A DNA stretch of 64,000 bases. Source: Chryseobacterium gleum (GTDB lineage Bacteria; Bacteroidota; Bacteroidia; Flavobacteriales; Flavobacteriaceae). The notes beneath the pieces were generated by a model. It saw nothing but the letters and a program-made list of their open reading frames with translations. It was not told the DNA's origin and made no database searches. The stretch's first letter is position 1, and every line of letters starts with the position of its first letter. Positions 43,074-54,092 of this stretch are shown here, in pieces. The DNA is taken from contig CAMDGB010000001.1 in the NCBI GenBank assembly GCA_945897915.1, positions 107,507 through 171,506 of the forward strand. The letters run 5' to 3'. The position numbers were made by a program, and so were the translations under genes.

Positions 43074-43432
43074 TGGCAAAAGAAAGTAGTATATATAGTC
43101 TATTAAAAGCGAAATTCTTAATTGATGATGATGCGCTAAAAACTTGGAAATTTATAATTTTCGTTTTTTCACTAGCTATGTTAATGGTCTATTTTAACCA
43201 CAACTACGATGAAAAAAATTATAGAATTACAAGCTTAACCAATGAAGTAAAAGAATTGCGTTCAAAATTTGTAGATACACGTTCTGAATTAATGAAATTA
43301 AAAATGGAGTCAACTGTTTCAAAAAAAATGGAAACAAGGAAAATTATTCCATCCACAGTTCCTCCAAAAAAAATTGTAATACGTAAACCAGCAGAAAAAA
43401 GTTTTATAGATAAATTAAAAATATGGCAATAA
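43073..43432 (+). CDS. ftsL: FtsL-like cell division protein
   Basis: A 119-residue bitopic protein: a cytoplasmic N-terminus, one transmembrane helix (about residues 27-44: FIIFVFSLAMLMVYF), then a coiled-coil stretch (ITSLTNEVKELRSKFVDTRS) and a basic Pro-rich tail. Position between rsmH and the ftsI-type transpeptidase matches FtsL, a structural part of the divisome. Sequence similarity in this family is low, so the assignment is by topology and place. Confidence 0.85.
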   Translation: MAKESSIYSLLKAKFLIDDDALKTWKFIIFVFSLAMLMVYFNHNYDEKNYRITSLTNEVKELRSKFVDTRSELMKLKMESTVSKKMETRKIIPSTVPPKKIVIRKPAEKSFIDKLKIWQ

Positions 43433-45405
43433 AAAACGACAATATAATTTCTTACCGACTAGCATTTGTGGTGGTTTGCGTTGTTGCGTTTTCTTTTGCA
43501 ATTGCTATAAAATTATTTAACATACAATGGGTTGGTGGCGATTATTATAGAGATTTAGCCAAACAACGCACCGTTAAAAATTTCGAAATTCCTGCCAATA
43601 AAGGAAATATTTATTCTTCAGACGGAAGTTTATTGGCCACTTCTATTCCTGAATACACTATTCGTTTTGATGCGGTGACACCATCAGAAGAAAATTTCGA
43701 AAAATATTACGTTGCCTTATCCGACTCTTTAGCCAAGTTAGTTGGAAAATCTTCTGGCGAATTTCAAAGGGATTTACGTAAAGCAAAAAACACCAAAAAC
43801 AGGTATTTTTTAGTCGCAAAAAAATTAACATTTACAGAATACATGCGCGTAAAAAAGTTTCCGCTTTTCAGGTTGGGTGCTAATAAAGGCGGCATAATTG
43901 CCGAACAGCAAACGGTGCGTAAACATCCTGTAGGATTAATTGCAAACAGGACTATTGGTTATGAACGCGATGGTAATCAAGGGAAAGGTTTAGAATACGC
44001 ATTTCGTAAATATTTAAATGGAACAAACGGACACCATTGGATGCAAAAAATTGCAAAAAATCAGTGGAAACCTATTTCTGATATTAATGAATTAGATCCA
44101 GTTGATGGATACGATGTAATTTCAACTATTGATGTATTTATTCAAGACATTGCGCATCATGCATTATTAAAACAATTAGAGTTTTATAAAGCAGATCATG
44201 GTTGTGTAGTAGTTATGGAAACCAATACGGGTTACATAAAAGCCATTTCAAATTTAGGAAAATCGGAAGATGGAACGTATTTTGAATCTCAAAATTATGC
44301 ACTTACGGAATCTCACGAGCCAGGCTCTACCTTTAAATTAATGGATTTAATTGCTCTAATTGATGATAAAAAAGCAGATACTAGCTCGGTTTATAATTCT
44401 AATGGGGGTTTAGTTATGATTCAAGGTAGACCTGTTAAAGATTCAAATCATCACGGATATGGAATAGCGTCATTAGCAAAAGGTTTTGAAGTATCTTCAA
44501 ACACCATTTTGGTACAAGCAACTTACAAAGCTTATAAAAACAATCCATGGCAATTTATTAATAGAATTAATAGTTACGGCCTAAATAAAAAACAGGGTCT
44601 TCAAATTAAAGGAGAAGGACAACCTATAATTCCACAACCGGGATCTAAAAATTGGTATGGTACCACTTTACCTTGGATGGCATTTGGTTATGGCGTTTCT
44701 ATGACCCCTTTACAATCACTTTCCTTGTATAATGCGGTAGCAAATAATGGTAAAATGTTAAAACCAATTTTTGTAAGTGAAATTAAAGAATGGAATAAAA
44801 CTATTAAAAAATACGATCCACAAGTAATTAATCCGAAAATATGTTCAGATGAGACTTTGTTAAAAGTTAGAAAAGTATTGGAAAACGTAGTAAAAAATGG
44901 AACAGGAAAAGGTTTGTATTCTGCAGATTTTTCAATGGCAGGAAAAACGGGAACCGCTCAGGTAGATTACAATAAAGCAGAAATGTCATATGCTTCTTCA
45001 TTTGTTGGATATTTTCCTGCAGATCAACCAAAATATTCTTGCATTGTGGTAGTCCATAATCCAGATAAATCAAAAGGATATTATGGTGCCGATGTGGCAG
45101 GACCAGTTTTTAAAAGAATTGCACAAAAAATATTTACCGATGTACCAAGTACAAATAAATTTAAAAACATAAAATTAAAAAGTCCCAAACAGGAAGTATT
45201 ATATCGTGAATTTGAAAAAAAATCGCAAGGCACCACAAACCTAATGCCAAATCTTGAAGGAATGGCCGGCATGGATGCAGTTTCTTTATTAGAAAATTTA
45301 GGATTAAAAGTAACATTTACAGGAGTTGGAAAAGTAAAAAAACAATCCATAAATCCGGGTGCAGCGTTTAAGAAAAATCAAATTATAACAATAGAATTAT
45401 CGTGA
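43423..45405 (+). CDS. ftsI: peptidoglycan transpeptidase FtsI (PBP3) with PASTA domain
   Basis: The septal cross-linking transpeptidase. It has 660 residues: one N-terminal transmembrane helix (about 13-33), a pedestal domain (RGKNG-type start at IPANKGNIYSSDGSLLATS), and the transpeptidase domain with SxxK at Ser302 (EPGSTFKLMD), SSN (VSSNTIL) and KTG (AGKTGTAQV). A single C-terminal PASTA domain (about 600-660) ends the protein. It overlaps ftsL by 10 bp and murE by 4 bp. Confidence 0.95.
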   Translation: MAIKNDNIISYRLAFVVVCVVAFSFAIAIKLFNIQWVGGDYYRDLAKQRTVKNFEIPANKGNIYSSDGSLLATSIPEYTIRFDAVTPSEENFEKYYVALSDSLAKLVGKSSGEFQRDLRKAKNTKNRYFLVAKKLTFTEYMRVKKFPLFRLGANKGGIIAEQQTVRKHPVGLIANRTIGYERDGNQGKGLEYAFRKYLNGTNGHHWMQKIAKNQWKPISDINELDPVDGYDVISTIDVFIQDIAHHALLKQLEFYKADHGCVVVMETNTGYIKAISNLGKSEDGTYFESQNYALTESHEPGSTFKLMDLIALIDDKKADTSSVYNSNGGLVMIQGRPVKDSNHHGYGIASLAKGFEVSSNTILVQATYKAYKNNPWQFINRINSYGLNKKQGLQIKGEGQPIIPQPGSKNWYGTTLPWMAFGYGVSMTPLQSLSLYNAVANNGKMLKPIFVSEIKEWNKTIKKYDPQVINPKICSDETLLKVRKVLENVVKNGTGKGLYSADFSMAGKTGTAQVDYNKAEMSYASSFVGYFPADQPKYSCIVVVHNPDKSKGYYGADVAGPVFKRIAQKIFTDVPSTNKFKNIKLKSPKQEVLYREFEKKSQGTTNLMPNLEGMAGMDAVSLLENLGLKVTFTGVGKVKKQSINPGAAFKKNQIITIELS

Positions 45406-46865
45406 ACTTATTAAAAGACATATTATATAAAGTAACAATTGAATCGGTTCACGGTACTACAGATTTGCCTATAGAAAAAATTGAGTTTGATTCTAGAAAA
45501 GTTTCAAAAAACGATGTTTTTGTTGCAATAAAAGGTTCGCTTTCAGATGGCCATCTATTTATTGATAAAGCGATTTCTTTGGGTGCAATTGTTGTAGTTT
45601 GTGAAGATTTACCAAAATCATTAACAGAAAATATTACCTACGTGAAGGTGCAAAATGCTAATCAAGCATTAGCGTTTTTGTCAGCAAATTATTTCGATAA
45701 TCCATCGAAAAAACTAAAATTAATTGGGATTACAGGAACTAACGGAAAAACTACAATTGCCTCGTTATTATATCAAATGTTTAAAAAAGCAGGATACAAA
45801 GTAGGATTATTATCAACCGTTAAAATTATGGTTGATGAGGTAGCATATAAAGCTACTCATACTACGCCAGATTCGCTATCTATTAATAAATATTTAGACG
45901 AAATGGTTGAAATAGGTTGCGAATTCTGTTTTATGGAAGTTTCCTCACATGGTATTCATCAAAAACGTACCGAATCTTTATATTTTGAAGGCGGCGTGTT
46001 TACTAATTTATCACATGATCATTTAGACTATCACGAAACATTTGCCGAATATAGGGATGTTAAAAAATCATTTTTTGACCATTTATCAAAAACAGCTTTT
46101 GCAATATCAAATATCGATGACAAAAACGGAGAAGTAATGCTTCAGAATACGTTGGCCAAAAAAAGAACCTATGCTTTAAAAACCCATGCAAATTTTAAGG
46201 CACAAATTTTAGAAAATCAATTATCTGGATTGGTTTTAAAAATTAATAACGAAGAAGTTTGGACCAAATTAATTGGTTCGTTTAATGCATATAACATACT
46301 AGCTATTTACGGTGTAGCAATCGAATTAGGAATTGAAAGCACAGAAGCGTTACGATTGCTATCCGAGTTAGAAAGTGTTTCAGGCCGTTTTCAGTTTGTT
46401 ATTTCTAACACTAAAATCACCGCAATAATTGATTATGCACACACGCCAGACGCCTTGGAAAACGTGTTGAAAACTATAGAAAATATTCGAACCAAAAACG
46501 AACAATTAATTACAATTGTAGGTTGCGGTGGTGATAGAGATAAAACAAAACGACCAATAATGGCAAATATTGCGGCCACTTGGAGTGATAAAGCCATTTT
46601 TACTTCAGACAATCCAAGAACAGAGAATCCTCAAACCATAATTGAAGAAATGGAAGTTGGAGTAGAAGGGCAGAATTTTAAAAAAACACTTTCTATTTTA
46701 GATAGAAAACAAGCCATAAAAACAGCCTGTCAAATAGCAACTTCAGGTGATATTATTCTGATTGCCGGAAAAGGTCATGAAACCTATCAAGAAATAAACG
46801 GAGTCCGTCAGGATTTTGACGATATGCAAATTGTACAAGAATTATTAAAACAATTAGAAAAATAA
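45402..46865 (+). CDS. murE: UDP-MurNAc-tripeptide synthetase MurE
   Basis: Adds the third amino acid to the peptidoglycan stem. It has 487 residues, with a GTG start overlapping the ftsI stop. ATP-binding GITGTNGKTTIASL is at about residue 110, and TTPDSLSINKYLDEM follows. The diaminopimelate-specific DNPR motif is present in FTSDNPRTENPQ, so the added residue is meso-diaminopimelate. The cluster lacks murF, whose product acts next, so that gene must be elsewhere. Confidence 0.96.
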   Translation: MNLLKDILYKVTIESVHGTTDLPIEKIEFDSRKVSKNDVFVAIKGSLSDGHLFIDKAISLGAIVVVCEDLPKSLTENITYVKVQNANQALAFLSANYFDNPSKKLKLIGITGTNGKTTIASLLYQMFKKAGYKVGLLSTVKIMVDEVAYKATHTTPDSLSINKYLDEMVEIGCEFCFMEVSSHGIHQKRTESLYFEGGVFTNLSHDHLDYHETFAEYRDVKKSFFDHLSKTAFAISNIDDKNGEVMLQNTLAKKRTYALKTHANFKAQILENQLSGLVLKINNEEVWTKLIGSFNAYNILAIYGVAIELGIESTEALRLLSELESVSGRFQFVISNTKITAIIDYAHTPDALENVLKTIENIRTKNEQLITIVGCGGDRDKTKRPIMANIAATWSDKAIFTSDNPRTENPQTIIEEMEVGVEGQNFKKTLSILDRKQAIKTACQIATSGDIILIAGKGHETYQEINGVRQDFDDMQIVQELLKQLEK

Positions 46866-46889
46866 ATTCTAAATATTAAGTCAAACGAC

Positions 46890-46924
46890 TTGGAATTTGG
46901 AATTTTAAGATTTGGAATTTAAAC
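46890..46924. repeat. TTGGAATTT phrase repeats in the murE-mraY gap
   Basis: Three imperfect copies of TTGGAATTT in a 35-bp stretch of the 69-bp gap, the longest gap inside the dcw cluster. Confidence 0.5.
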
Positions 46925-46934
46925 ATATAAAATT

Positions 46935-48155
46935 ATGTTATACTACATTTTTAAATATCTAGACGAAGCATATAATTTGCCAGGTGCTGGTTTGTTTCAA
47001 TATATCACTTTCCGATCTGGAATAGCGGTTATTTTATCGCTGTTAATTTCAACAATATACGGTAAAAGAATAATTACTTATTTAAGAAACAAACAAGTTG
47101 GTGAAACGGTTCGTGAGTTAGGTTTAGATGGTCAAGTACAAAAAGCAGGAACCCCAACAATGGGTGGGCTAATTATTATTTTAGCCACACTAGTTCCTGT
47201 TTTATTATTGGCAAAATTGGACAACATTTACATCATTTTGCTTTTGGTGACAACAATTTGGATGGGAAGTATTGGTTTTTTAGACGATTACATTAAAGTT
47301 TTCAAAAAAGATAAAGAAGGTTTAAAAGGAAAATTTAAAGTTATTGGTCAAATTGGACTTGGAATTATCGTAGGCGTTACTCTATACTTTAATCCAAACG
47401 TAACCATAAAAGAAGATGTTGTGCTTAAAAAGCAAGGAATTGAGACTATAATTAATTCCACTTCACCAGAAGTAAAATCAATGGAAACAACCATTCCATT
47501 TGTGAAAAACAACACGTTTGATTATGCTGAAGTACTTTCTTTTATGGGTGATGATTATCAAAATTGGGCTTGGTTAATTTTTATTCCGGTGGTCATTTTT
47601 ATTATAACTGCTGTTTCAAATGGTGCGAATTTAACAGATGGTATTGATGGTTTGGCGGCGGGAACTTCAGCAATTTCAGTATTGGTTTTAGGGATATTCA
47701 CATTTGTATCGGGAAACATCATTTTTTCAAATTATCTAAATATTATGTACATCCCAAATTCGGGTGAAATGACTATTTATATAGCCGCATTCGTAGGAGC
47801 ATTAATTGGTTTTTTATGGTACAATACCTATCCAGCTACTGTATTTATGGGCGATACAGGAAGTTTAACTATTGGAGGGATTATAGCTGTAATTGCAATC
47901 GCGGTTAGAAAAGAATTAATGATTCCTGTTTTATGTGGTATTTTCTTAGCGGAAAACTTTTCAGTTGTGTTACAAGTAGCTTATTTCAAATATACCAAAA
48001 AGAAATTTGGCGAAGGACGTCGTATTTTCTTAATGTCACCATTGCATCATCATTATCAGAAAAAAGGATATCACGAAAGTAAAATCGTAACGCGTTTTTG
48101 GATTGTGGCTATCATTCTAGCAATTTTCTCACTAGTATCTTTAAAACTAAGATAA
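46935..48155 (+). CDS. mraY: phospho-MurNAc-pentapeptide transferase MraY
   Basis: Transfers phospho-MurNAc-pentapeptide to undecaprenyl phosphate to give lipid I. It has 406 residues, about ten membrane helices. Active-site Asp-rich loops: [19 protein letters not shown], then [15 protein letters not shown] and [12 protein letters not shown]. Compared with the E. coli enzyme (360) it carries an extra stretch of about 45 residues (around 155-210, with Thr/Ser/Glu and Lys), common in Bacteroidetes MraY. Confidence 0.95.
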   Translation: MLYYIFKYLDEAYNLPGAGLFQYITFRSGIAVILSLLISTIYGKRIITYLRNKQVGETVRELGLDGQVQKAGTPTMGGLIIILATLVPVLLLAKLDNIYIILLLVTTIWMGSIGFLDDYIKVFKKDKEGLKGKFKVIGQIGLGIIVGVTLYFNPNVTIKEDVVLKKQGIETIINSTSPEVKSMETTIPFVKNNTFDYAEVLSFMGDDYQNWAWLIFIPVVIFIITAVSNGANLTDGIDGLAAGTSAISVLVLGIFTFVSGNIIFSNYLNIMYIPNSGEMTIYIAAFVGALIGFLWYNTYPATVFMGDTGSLTIGGIIAVIAIAVRKELMIPVLCGIFLAENFSVVLQVAYFKYTKKKFGEGRRIFLMSPLHHHYQKKGYHESKIVTRFWIVAIILAIFSLVSLKLR

Positions 48156-48156
48156 A

Positions 48157-49491
48157 ATGCGATTGGTTGTATTAGGTGGTGGCGAAAGCGGTGTTGGAAC
48201 GGCTATTTTGGGAAAGAAAAAAGGATATGACGTTTTTGTATCCGATTTTGGAAAAATAAAAGAAAATTATAAAGAAGTTCTAAGTATTAATGGCATTGCT
48301 TGGGAAGACGAAAAACACACTGAAGATTTAATTCTGAATGCTGATGTGGTAATGAAAAGTCCTGGAATTCCAGATAAAGCGCCAATTGTACAAAAATTAC
48401 TAGAAAATAAAATTCCAGTAATTTCAGAAATTGAATTTGCAGCACCTTTTACTACTGCAAAAACAATTGGAATTACAGGTAGTAATGGCAAAACTACTAC
48501 TACTTTGTTAACGTATCATATACTTAAACAAGGCGGTTTAAATGTTGGATTAGCAGGGAATATTGGTAAAAGTTTTGCCTGGCAAGTAGCCGAAAACAAA
48601 CACGATTGTTATGTGCTAGAATTAAGTAGTTTTCAATTAGATGGTATTTTTAATTACAAGCCAGATATTGCAATTATTTTGAATATTAGCCCAGACCATT
48701 TAGACAGATATAATTACGATTACAATTTATATATCGATTCAAAGTTTAGGATAACAATGAATCAAACAGAAACAGATTATTTAATTTATGATGAGGATGA
48801 TGAAGCCATTTCAAATTGGTTTATCTCACATCAAACAAAAGCCAAAAAAGTGCCTTTTTCAATTTCAAAAAAAGTAAAAATAGGCGGAAGCATAACAGAG
48901 AACAACGAAATTAATATCAACCTTAACGAAGACCATTTTATTATGCCGATAAATCAACTAGCTTTAGAAGGAAAACATAACGTAAAAAACGCTATGGCTG
49001 CAACAACTGTTGCTCAATTAATGAATATTAGAAAAGCAACAATAAGAGAAAGTTTATCTAATTTTCAAGGGGCAGAGCATAGATTGGAAAAAGTTTTAAA
49101 AATTAATAATGTGCAATACATTAACGATTCTAAAGCTACAAATGTAAATGCCACATTCTTTGCCTTAGATAGTATGAACACACCTACAGTTTGGATTGTT
49201 GGTGGTGTGGATAAAGGAAATGATTATGACGAATTAATGGCGTTGGTTCGAGAAAAAGTAAAAGGTATTATTTGTTTAGGAATTGATAATAAAAAACTAG
49301 TCGACAAGTTTGAAGGTTTAGTAGAAATGTTTATTGAAACATCTTCCATGTCTGAAGCTGTAAAAATAGCTAACAAAATGGCTGAAAAAGGCGATACTGT
49401 TTTGCTTTCACCAGCATGTGCAAGTTTTGACTTGTTCGAAAACTATGAAGACAGAGGTCGTCAATTTAAACAAGCGGTACAAAATTTATAA
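48157..49491 (+). CDS. murD: UDP-MurNAc-alanine:D-glutamate ligase MurD
   Basis: Adds D-glutamate. It has 444 residues. UDP-binding N-domain RLVVLGGGESGVGTAILGKK, ATP P-loop GITGSNGKTTTTLLTYH, a central NDSKATN motif, and C-terminal HRLEKV and SPACASFDLF. It follows mraY by 1 bp, so translation is coupled. Confidence 0.96.
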   Translation: MRLVVLGGGESGVGTAILGKKKGYDVFVSDFGKIKENYKEVLSINGIAWEDEKHTEDLILNADVVMKSPGIPDKAPIVQKLLENKIPVISEIEFAAPFTTAKTIGITGSNGKTTTTLLTYHILKQGGLNVGLAGNIGKSFAWQVAENKHDCYVLELSSFQLDGIFNYKPDIAIILNISPDHLDRYNYDYNLYIDSKFRITMNQTETDYLIYDEDDEAISNWFISHQTKAKKVPFSISKKVKIGGSITENNEININLNEDHFIMPINQLALEGKHNVKNAMAATTVAQLMNIRKATIRESLSNFQGAEHRLEKVLKINNVQYINDSKATNVNATFFALDSMNTPTVWIVGGVDKGNDYDELMALVREKVKGIICLGIDNKKLVDKFEGLVEMFIETSSMSEAVKIANKMAEKGDTVLLSPACASFDLFENYEDRGRQFKQAVQNL

Positions 49492-49525
49492 TTGTAATTG
49501 AATTTTACAAGAGCAAAAATTTATA

Positions 49526-50911
49526 ATGAATAAAATAGTCAACCAACTTAAAGGCGATAAAACAATTTGGGCAGTAATAATTTTACTGGCCATAGTTTCC
49601 TTTTTGCCTGTATATAGCGCTAGTACGAATTTAGTTTATACTGTTGGTAATGGCACGGGTTCTACTTTTATGTTGTTATTAAAACATCTTACGCATCTTT
49701 TTATTGGAATGCTTATTGTATTTCTGGTTCATAAAATACACTTCGAAAAATTTAAAAAATATTCCATTTTTGCCATTTGGATAATCATTCCGGCGTTGCT
49801 ATTTACATTATTGCAAGGAAAAACAATTGGTGGTGCGAATGCAAGTCGATGGTTGGTTATTCCTTTCGTCAATTTTTCGTTTCAGCCCTCCACACTTGCT
49901 TTCACAATTTTAATGGTATATGTAGCTAGAACATTAACCAAAATTAACGAAACCAAATACACGTTTAGAGATTCAGTTATTCAAATATGGATTCCTGTTG
50001 GGGCGGTTTTAATATTTATTTTACCTTCAAATTTTTCCACAGCTGCTTTAATGTTTGCAATGGTTTTTATGTTGCTGTACATTGGACAATATCCTCTAAA
50101 ATATTTAGGAATTGTATTGACAACTGGAATAGCTTTATTAGCACTTTTTTTCTTGCTGGCGCAAGCTTTTCCAAAACACAAAACCTTTAGCCGTGTCAAT
50201 ACTTGGGTGAGTAGAATTGAAAATTTTACCTCTGATAAACCAGATGAAGACAAATATCAAATAGAAAATGCTAAAATTGCTATTGCGGTAGGAAAAATTA
50301 ATGGAGTAGGACCAGGAAAAAGTATTCAAAAGAATTTTTTACCTCAATCTTCTTCCGATTTTATTTTTGCTATTATAATTGAAGAATATGGGTTAATTGG
50401 AGGATATGTATTAGTATTTTTTTACATGTTATTGTTTTTTAGATTCTTAATTAGAGCGAATAAAACAACTAATTTGTTTGGAAAATTATTAATCATCGGA
50501 CTAGGATTTCCCATAATAATTCAAGCCCTAATTAATATGGGTGTAGCTGTTGAATTGTTACCAGTTACCGGTCAGCCATTGCCTTTAATTAGTAGTGGTG
50601 GAACTTCAATTTGGATGACTTGTTTGTCCTTAGGAATTATTCTTAGTGTAACAAAAAGAGAAGATGAGATTGCTGCTGATTTAAAAGATTTTCAAGATAA
50701 AGAAGCAGCTTTGCAGCGTTTAATTGAAAGAGAAGTAGTAGTAATGAACGCTGAAAGTTCTGAAGAAACCCTTTCGGAAAATGAGCATAAAGTAAATGAT
50801 ATGAAGTATTCTATTCGTGAATCTTTAAAACAAGAAAACGAATTAGATACTCAAGGCGATAGTTTTGTAAACGGACAAAATCCAATGAAGGCTGTTATAA
50901 ATAAAAAATAA
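49526..50911 (+). CDS. ftsW: SEDS-family peptidoglycan glycosyltransferase FtsW
   Basis: The septal glycan polymerase partner of FtsI. It has 461 residues with ten membrane helices; the SEDS core has [23 protein letters not shown] with the conserved Asp, and [21 protein letters not shown]. The C-terminal cytoplasmic tail of about 80 residues (Glu/Lys-rich) is longer than in E. coli. It starts 34 bp after murD and its stop joins murG (TAATG). Confidence 0.94.
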   Translation: MNKIVNQLKGDKTIWAVIILLAIVSFLPVYSASTNLVYTVGNGTGSTFMLLLKHLTHLFIGMLIVFLVHKIHFEKFKKYSIFAIWIIIPALLFTLLQGKTIGGANASRWLVIPFVNFSFQPSTLAFTILMVYVARTLTKINETKYTFRDSVIQIWIPVGAVLIFILPSNFSTAALMFAMVFMLLYIGQYPLKYLGIVLTTGIALLALFFLLAQAFPKHKTFSRVNTWVSRIENFTSDKPDEDKYQIENAKIAIAVGKINGVGPGKSIQKNFLPQSSSDFIFAIIIEEYGLIGGYVLVFFYMLLFFRFLIRANKTTNLFGKLLIIGLGFPIIIQALINMGVAVELLPVTGQPLPLISSGGTSIWMTCLSLGIILSVTKREDEIAADLKDFQDKEAALQRLIEREVVVMNAESSEETLSENEHKVNDMKYSIRESLKQENELDTQGDSFVNGQNPMKAVINKK

Positions 50912-51996
50912 TGGAAAAACGATTTATCATTAGCGGTGGAGGAACAGGTGGACATATTTATCCAGCTATTGCTATTGCAAACGAATTGAAAGTGCAATTT
51001 CCGGATGCTAAATTTTTATTTGTAGGCGCAATGGATAAAATGGAAATGCAAAAAGTCCCGCAAGCGGGTTTTGAAATTAAAGGGCTGTGGATTGCAGGAT
51101 TGCAACGTAAACTTACATTACAAAACGCAATGTTTCCTATAAAATTAGCTACAAGTTTAATTAAATCGTATTTTATTTTAAAAAGATTTAAACCTAATGT
51201 GGTAATTGGAACGGGAGGTTTTGCTAGTGGCGCTGTTTTAAAAGTGGCATCAATTTTAGGAATTCCAACGGTAATTCAAGAACAGAATTCTTATCCTGGA
51301 ATTACAAATAAATTATTAGCAAAAAAAGCCAATTCCATTTGTGTAGCGTATGAAAATTTAGAACGCTTTTTCCCAGAAGATAAATTACATATTACGGGAA
51401 ATCCAGTTCGTCAAGATTTAATGGAAGTAGCAATTAAAAAAGACGAAGCACTAACTTATTTTAATTTAGATGTTACCAAGAAAACCCTCCTAATTTTAGG
51501 CGGAAGTTTAGGATCTAGAAGAATAAATCAACTAATTGAAAAAGAAATGGATTTTTTATTACATCTCGATTTTCAAATTATTTGGCAATGTGGCAAGCAT
51601 TATTTAAATGAATATTCAAAATACAATGAAAAAGAAAATGTTCAAGTTGTAGCATTTATTGATAGAATGGATTTAGTTTATTCAGTCGCTGATGTGGTAA
51701 TTTCTCGTTCAGGCGCGTCTTCTGTTTCAGAGTTATGTATTGTTGGAAAGCCCACCATTTTTATTCCGTCGCCTAATGTGTCAGAAGATCATCAAACAAA
51801 AAATGCCAAAGCAATTGACAAAAGAGGTGCGGCGATTTTAATTAAAGAATCAGATTTAGAATCAGAATTTAAAATTGTTTTCGAAGCATTAATTAAAGAT
51901 CAAGGAAAATTAGAAAGCTTGGAACAAAACATTAAAAGATTAGCGTTGCCCAATGCAACAAAAGCGATAGTTGAAGAAATAAAAAAATTAATTTAA
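50911..51996 (+). CDS. murG: UDP-GlcNAc:undecaprenyl-PP-MurNAc-pentapeptide transferase MurG
   Basis: Makes lipid II from lipid I. It has 361 residues, GT-B fold. N-domain [18 protein letters not shown] at residues 9-26, [16 protein letters not shown], and donor-site [14 protein letters not shown]; the C-domain [21 protein letters not shown] has the conserved SE-x-HQ. Confidence 0.96.
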   Translation: MEKRFIISGGGTGGHIYPAIAIANELKVQFPDAKFLFVGAMDKMEMQKVPQAGFEIKGLWIAGLQRKLTLQNAMFPIKLATSLIKSYFILKRFKPNVVIGTGGFASGAVLKVASILGIPTVIQEQNSYPGITNKLLAKKANSICVAYENLERFFPEDKLHITGNPVRQDLMEVAIKKDEALTYFNLDVTKKTLLILGGSLGSRRINQLIEKEMDFLLHLDFQIIWQCGKHYLNEYSKYNEKENVQVVAFIDRMDLVYSVADVVISRSGASSVSELCIVGKPTIFIPSPNVSEDHQTKNAKAIDKRGAAILIKESDLESEFKIVFEALIKDQGKLESLEQNIKRLALPNATKAIVEEIKKLI

Positions 51997-52026
51997 TAAT
52001 AAAAACAAATGCAACAGCAATAAAAA

Positions 52027-53376
52027 ATGAATTTAAATCAAATACATAACGTCTATTTTGTTGGAATCGGTGGAATCGGTATGAGTGCCTTGGCCCGCTA
52101 TTTTCAATTCATTGGAAAAAATGTGGCAGGTTATGATAAAACAGCAACACAATTAACTTCCGAGTTACAAGAAAGTGGTATAAAAATTCATTTTGAAGAC
52201 AACATAAATTTAATTGCAGAGAACTTTAAAAATACAGAAAACACATTAGTAGTTATTACGCCAGCAGTTCCAAAAAATCATTCACAATGGAATTTCTTTT
52301 TAGATTACGGATTTACGGTAAAAAAACGTGCTGAGGTATTAGGCATTATTACAAAAGATACTTTTTGTTTTGCTGTTGCTGGCACACACGGCAAAACAAC
52401 AACATCAAGTATTTTAGGACACATTTTGTATGAAAGCGGTGTAGATGTTACTGCTTTTTTAGGCGGAATTGTAGAAGGATATGATTCGAATTTAATTGGT
52501 ACAGGAAAAACAGTTACTGTTGTAGAAGCAGATGAATATGATCGTTCGTTTTTGTATTTACATCCCAATGTGTCTTGTATAACATCAATGGATGCAGATC
52601 ATTTAGATATTTACGGAGATGTAGCTGCTATTGAAGCATCTTTTAAAGAATTTGCGAATAAAGTGCCTTCTGAAAATTTATTTATTGTCAAAGGATTGCC
52701 CTTAGAAGGAAAAACAATTGCAGTAAATGCGGGTGCGGATTATATTGCTCAAAACATAAGAATTGCAAATGGTTTTTATGTTTTTGATGTGAAGACTGCT
52801 TCGGAATTAATTGAAAATGTAAAATTTGGTTTACCAGGACATCATAATTTAACCAATGCTTTATTAGCTTTTTCTATGGCAAAGTCGTACGGCGTAGCAA
52901 ACGAAAAAATCAGTAATGCGTTAGCTACTTTCAAGGGTGTTAGACGTCGATTTTCATTTCAAATAAGAACTGAAAAATTAATATATATTGATGATTATGC
53001 ACACCATCCAACGGAAATAAATGCGGTTCATCAAGCCGTTAGAGAATTATATCCAAATAAAAAAATAATAGCATGTTTTCAACCTCATTTGTTCAGTAGA
53101 ACTAAAGATTTTGTTGAAAGTTTTGCAGAAAGTTTGTCTCAGTTTGATGAACTACTTTTATTAGAAATTTATCCTGCCAGAGAATTGCCTATTGAAGGGG
53201 TAAATGCTACTTGGTTACTAAACAAAATTAATTCTAAAAATAAACAATTAGTGACTAAAGAAAAGTTATTAACATGCTTTAGAAATTCCGATGCAGATGT
53301 ATATATTACGATTGGTGCAGGAGATATTGGTGAAATGATAAAGGACATAAAAAAAGTACTAAATGAAAAAAATTAA
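52027..53376 (+). CDS. murC: UDP-MurNAc:L-alanine ligase MurC
   Basis: Adds the first amino acid to UDP-MurNAc. It has 449 residues. UDP-site VGIGGIGMSALARYF, ATP-site GTHGKTTTSSIL, and Mur-ligase motifs VEADEYDRSFLYL and IDDYAHHPTEI. Its stop overlaps the ftsQ start by 14 bp. Confidence 0.96.
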   Translation: MNLNQIHNVYFVGIGGIGMSALARYFQFIGKNVAGYDKTATQLTSELQESGIKIHFEDNINLIAENFKNTENTLVVITPAVPKNHSQWNFFLDYGFTVKKRAEVLGIITKDTFCFAVAGTHGKTTTSSILGHILYESGVDVTAFLGGIVEGYDSNLIGTGKTVTVVEADEYDRSFLYLHPNVSCITSMDADHLDIYGDVAAIEASFKEFANKVPSENLFIVKGLPLEGKTIAVNAGADYIAQNIRIANGFYVFDVKTASELIENVKFGLPGHHNLTNALLAFSMAKSYGVANEKISNALATFKGVRRRFSFQIRTEKLIYIDDYAHHPTEINAVHQAVRELYPNKKIIACFQPHLFSRTKDFVESFAESLSQFDELLLLEIYPARELPIEGVNATWLLNKINSKNKQLVTKEKLLTCFRNSDADVYITIGAGDIGEMIKDIKKVLNEKN

Positions 53377-54085
53377 TTGGCAAAATATTCGGTTAGTAGT
53401 AATGCTTTTTGTATTAATTTTTTTGTATTCTTTTACACAAAGTAGAAGTCAAAACAAGAAAATTGCTAAAATACAAGTTGATTTTCAAGGTAATAACAAA
53501 ATGTTTTTAACAAATGAAATGGTTAATAACTTGTTAATACAAAATTTGGGTGGGACTTCCTCAATTCAAAAAGATAAAGTAGATTTGAAAGAATTAGAAA
53601 GTGCCCTAAAAAAGCAATCATTTATCGAAAATGCTGAAGTGTTTATTTCAGAAGACGGCATGTTAATAACTAAAGTTTTGCAGAAGTCCCCAGTCGCAAG
53701 AGTTGTTAATAATAATCGTGTTTTGTATGTTGATAAAAATGGCAGTATTTTTCAATTGTCGGATAATTTTTCATCAAGAGTTCCTATTGTTCAAGGAAAT
53801 ATTGAAGGAGAATTTAAAAAAGGTTTCATAGAGACATTTAAGACCATTGAGAAAGATGATTTTTTAAGAAAACATATCATTGCAATCAAGATTCAGAAAA
53901 ATGGAAGCATGAACATGCTAACTAGAGAACATGATTACGATATCAATTTTGGAAAACCCATTTTAATAGACAAGAAGTTTAAAAATTACAAAGCGTTTTA
54001 TCAATTCGCATCGAAAGATTCTATAATTGAAAAGTACAAATCAATAAATTTAATTTTCACACAACAAGTAGTGTGTTCAAAATAA
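53363..54085 (+). CDS. ftsQ: FtsQ/DivIB-like cell division protein
   Basis: A 240-residue bitopic protein: N-terminal transmembrane helix (about 10-25: VVMLFVLIFLYSFT), then a POTRA-like domain (NKMFLTNEMVNNLLIQNLGG and VDLKELESALKKQSFIENAE) and an FtsQ beta domain. Sequence similarity to enterobacterial FtsQ is low, but the position between murC and ftsA is the usual one. Confidence 0.88.
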   Translation: MKKINWQNIRLVVMLFVLIFLYSFTQSRSQNKKIAKIQVDFQGNNKMFLTNEMVNNLLIQNLGGTSSIQKDKVDLKELESALKKQSFIENAEVFISEDGMLITKVLQKSPVARVVNNNRVLYVDKNGSIFQLSDNFSSRVPIVQGNIEGEFKKGFIETFKTIEKDDFLRKHIIAIKIQKNGSMNMLTREHDYDINFGKPILIDKKFKNYKAFYQFASKDSIIEKYKSINLIFTQQVVCSK

Positions 54086-54092
54086 TGAATAG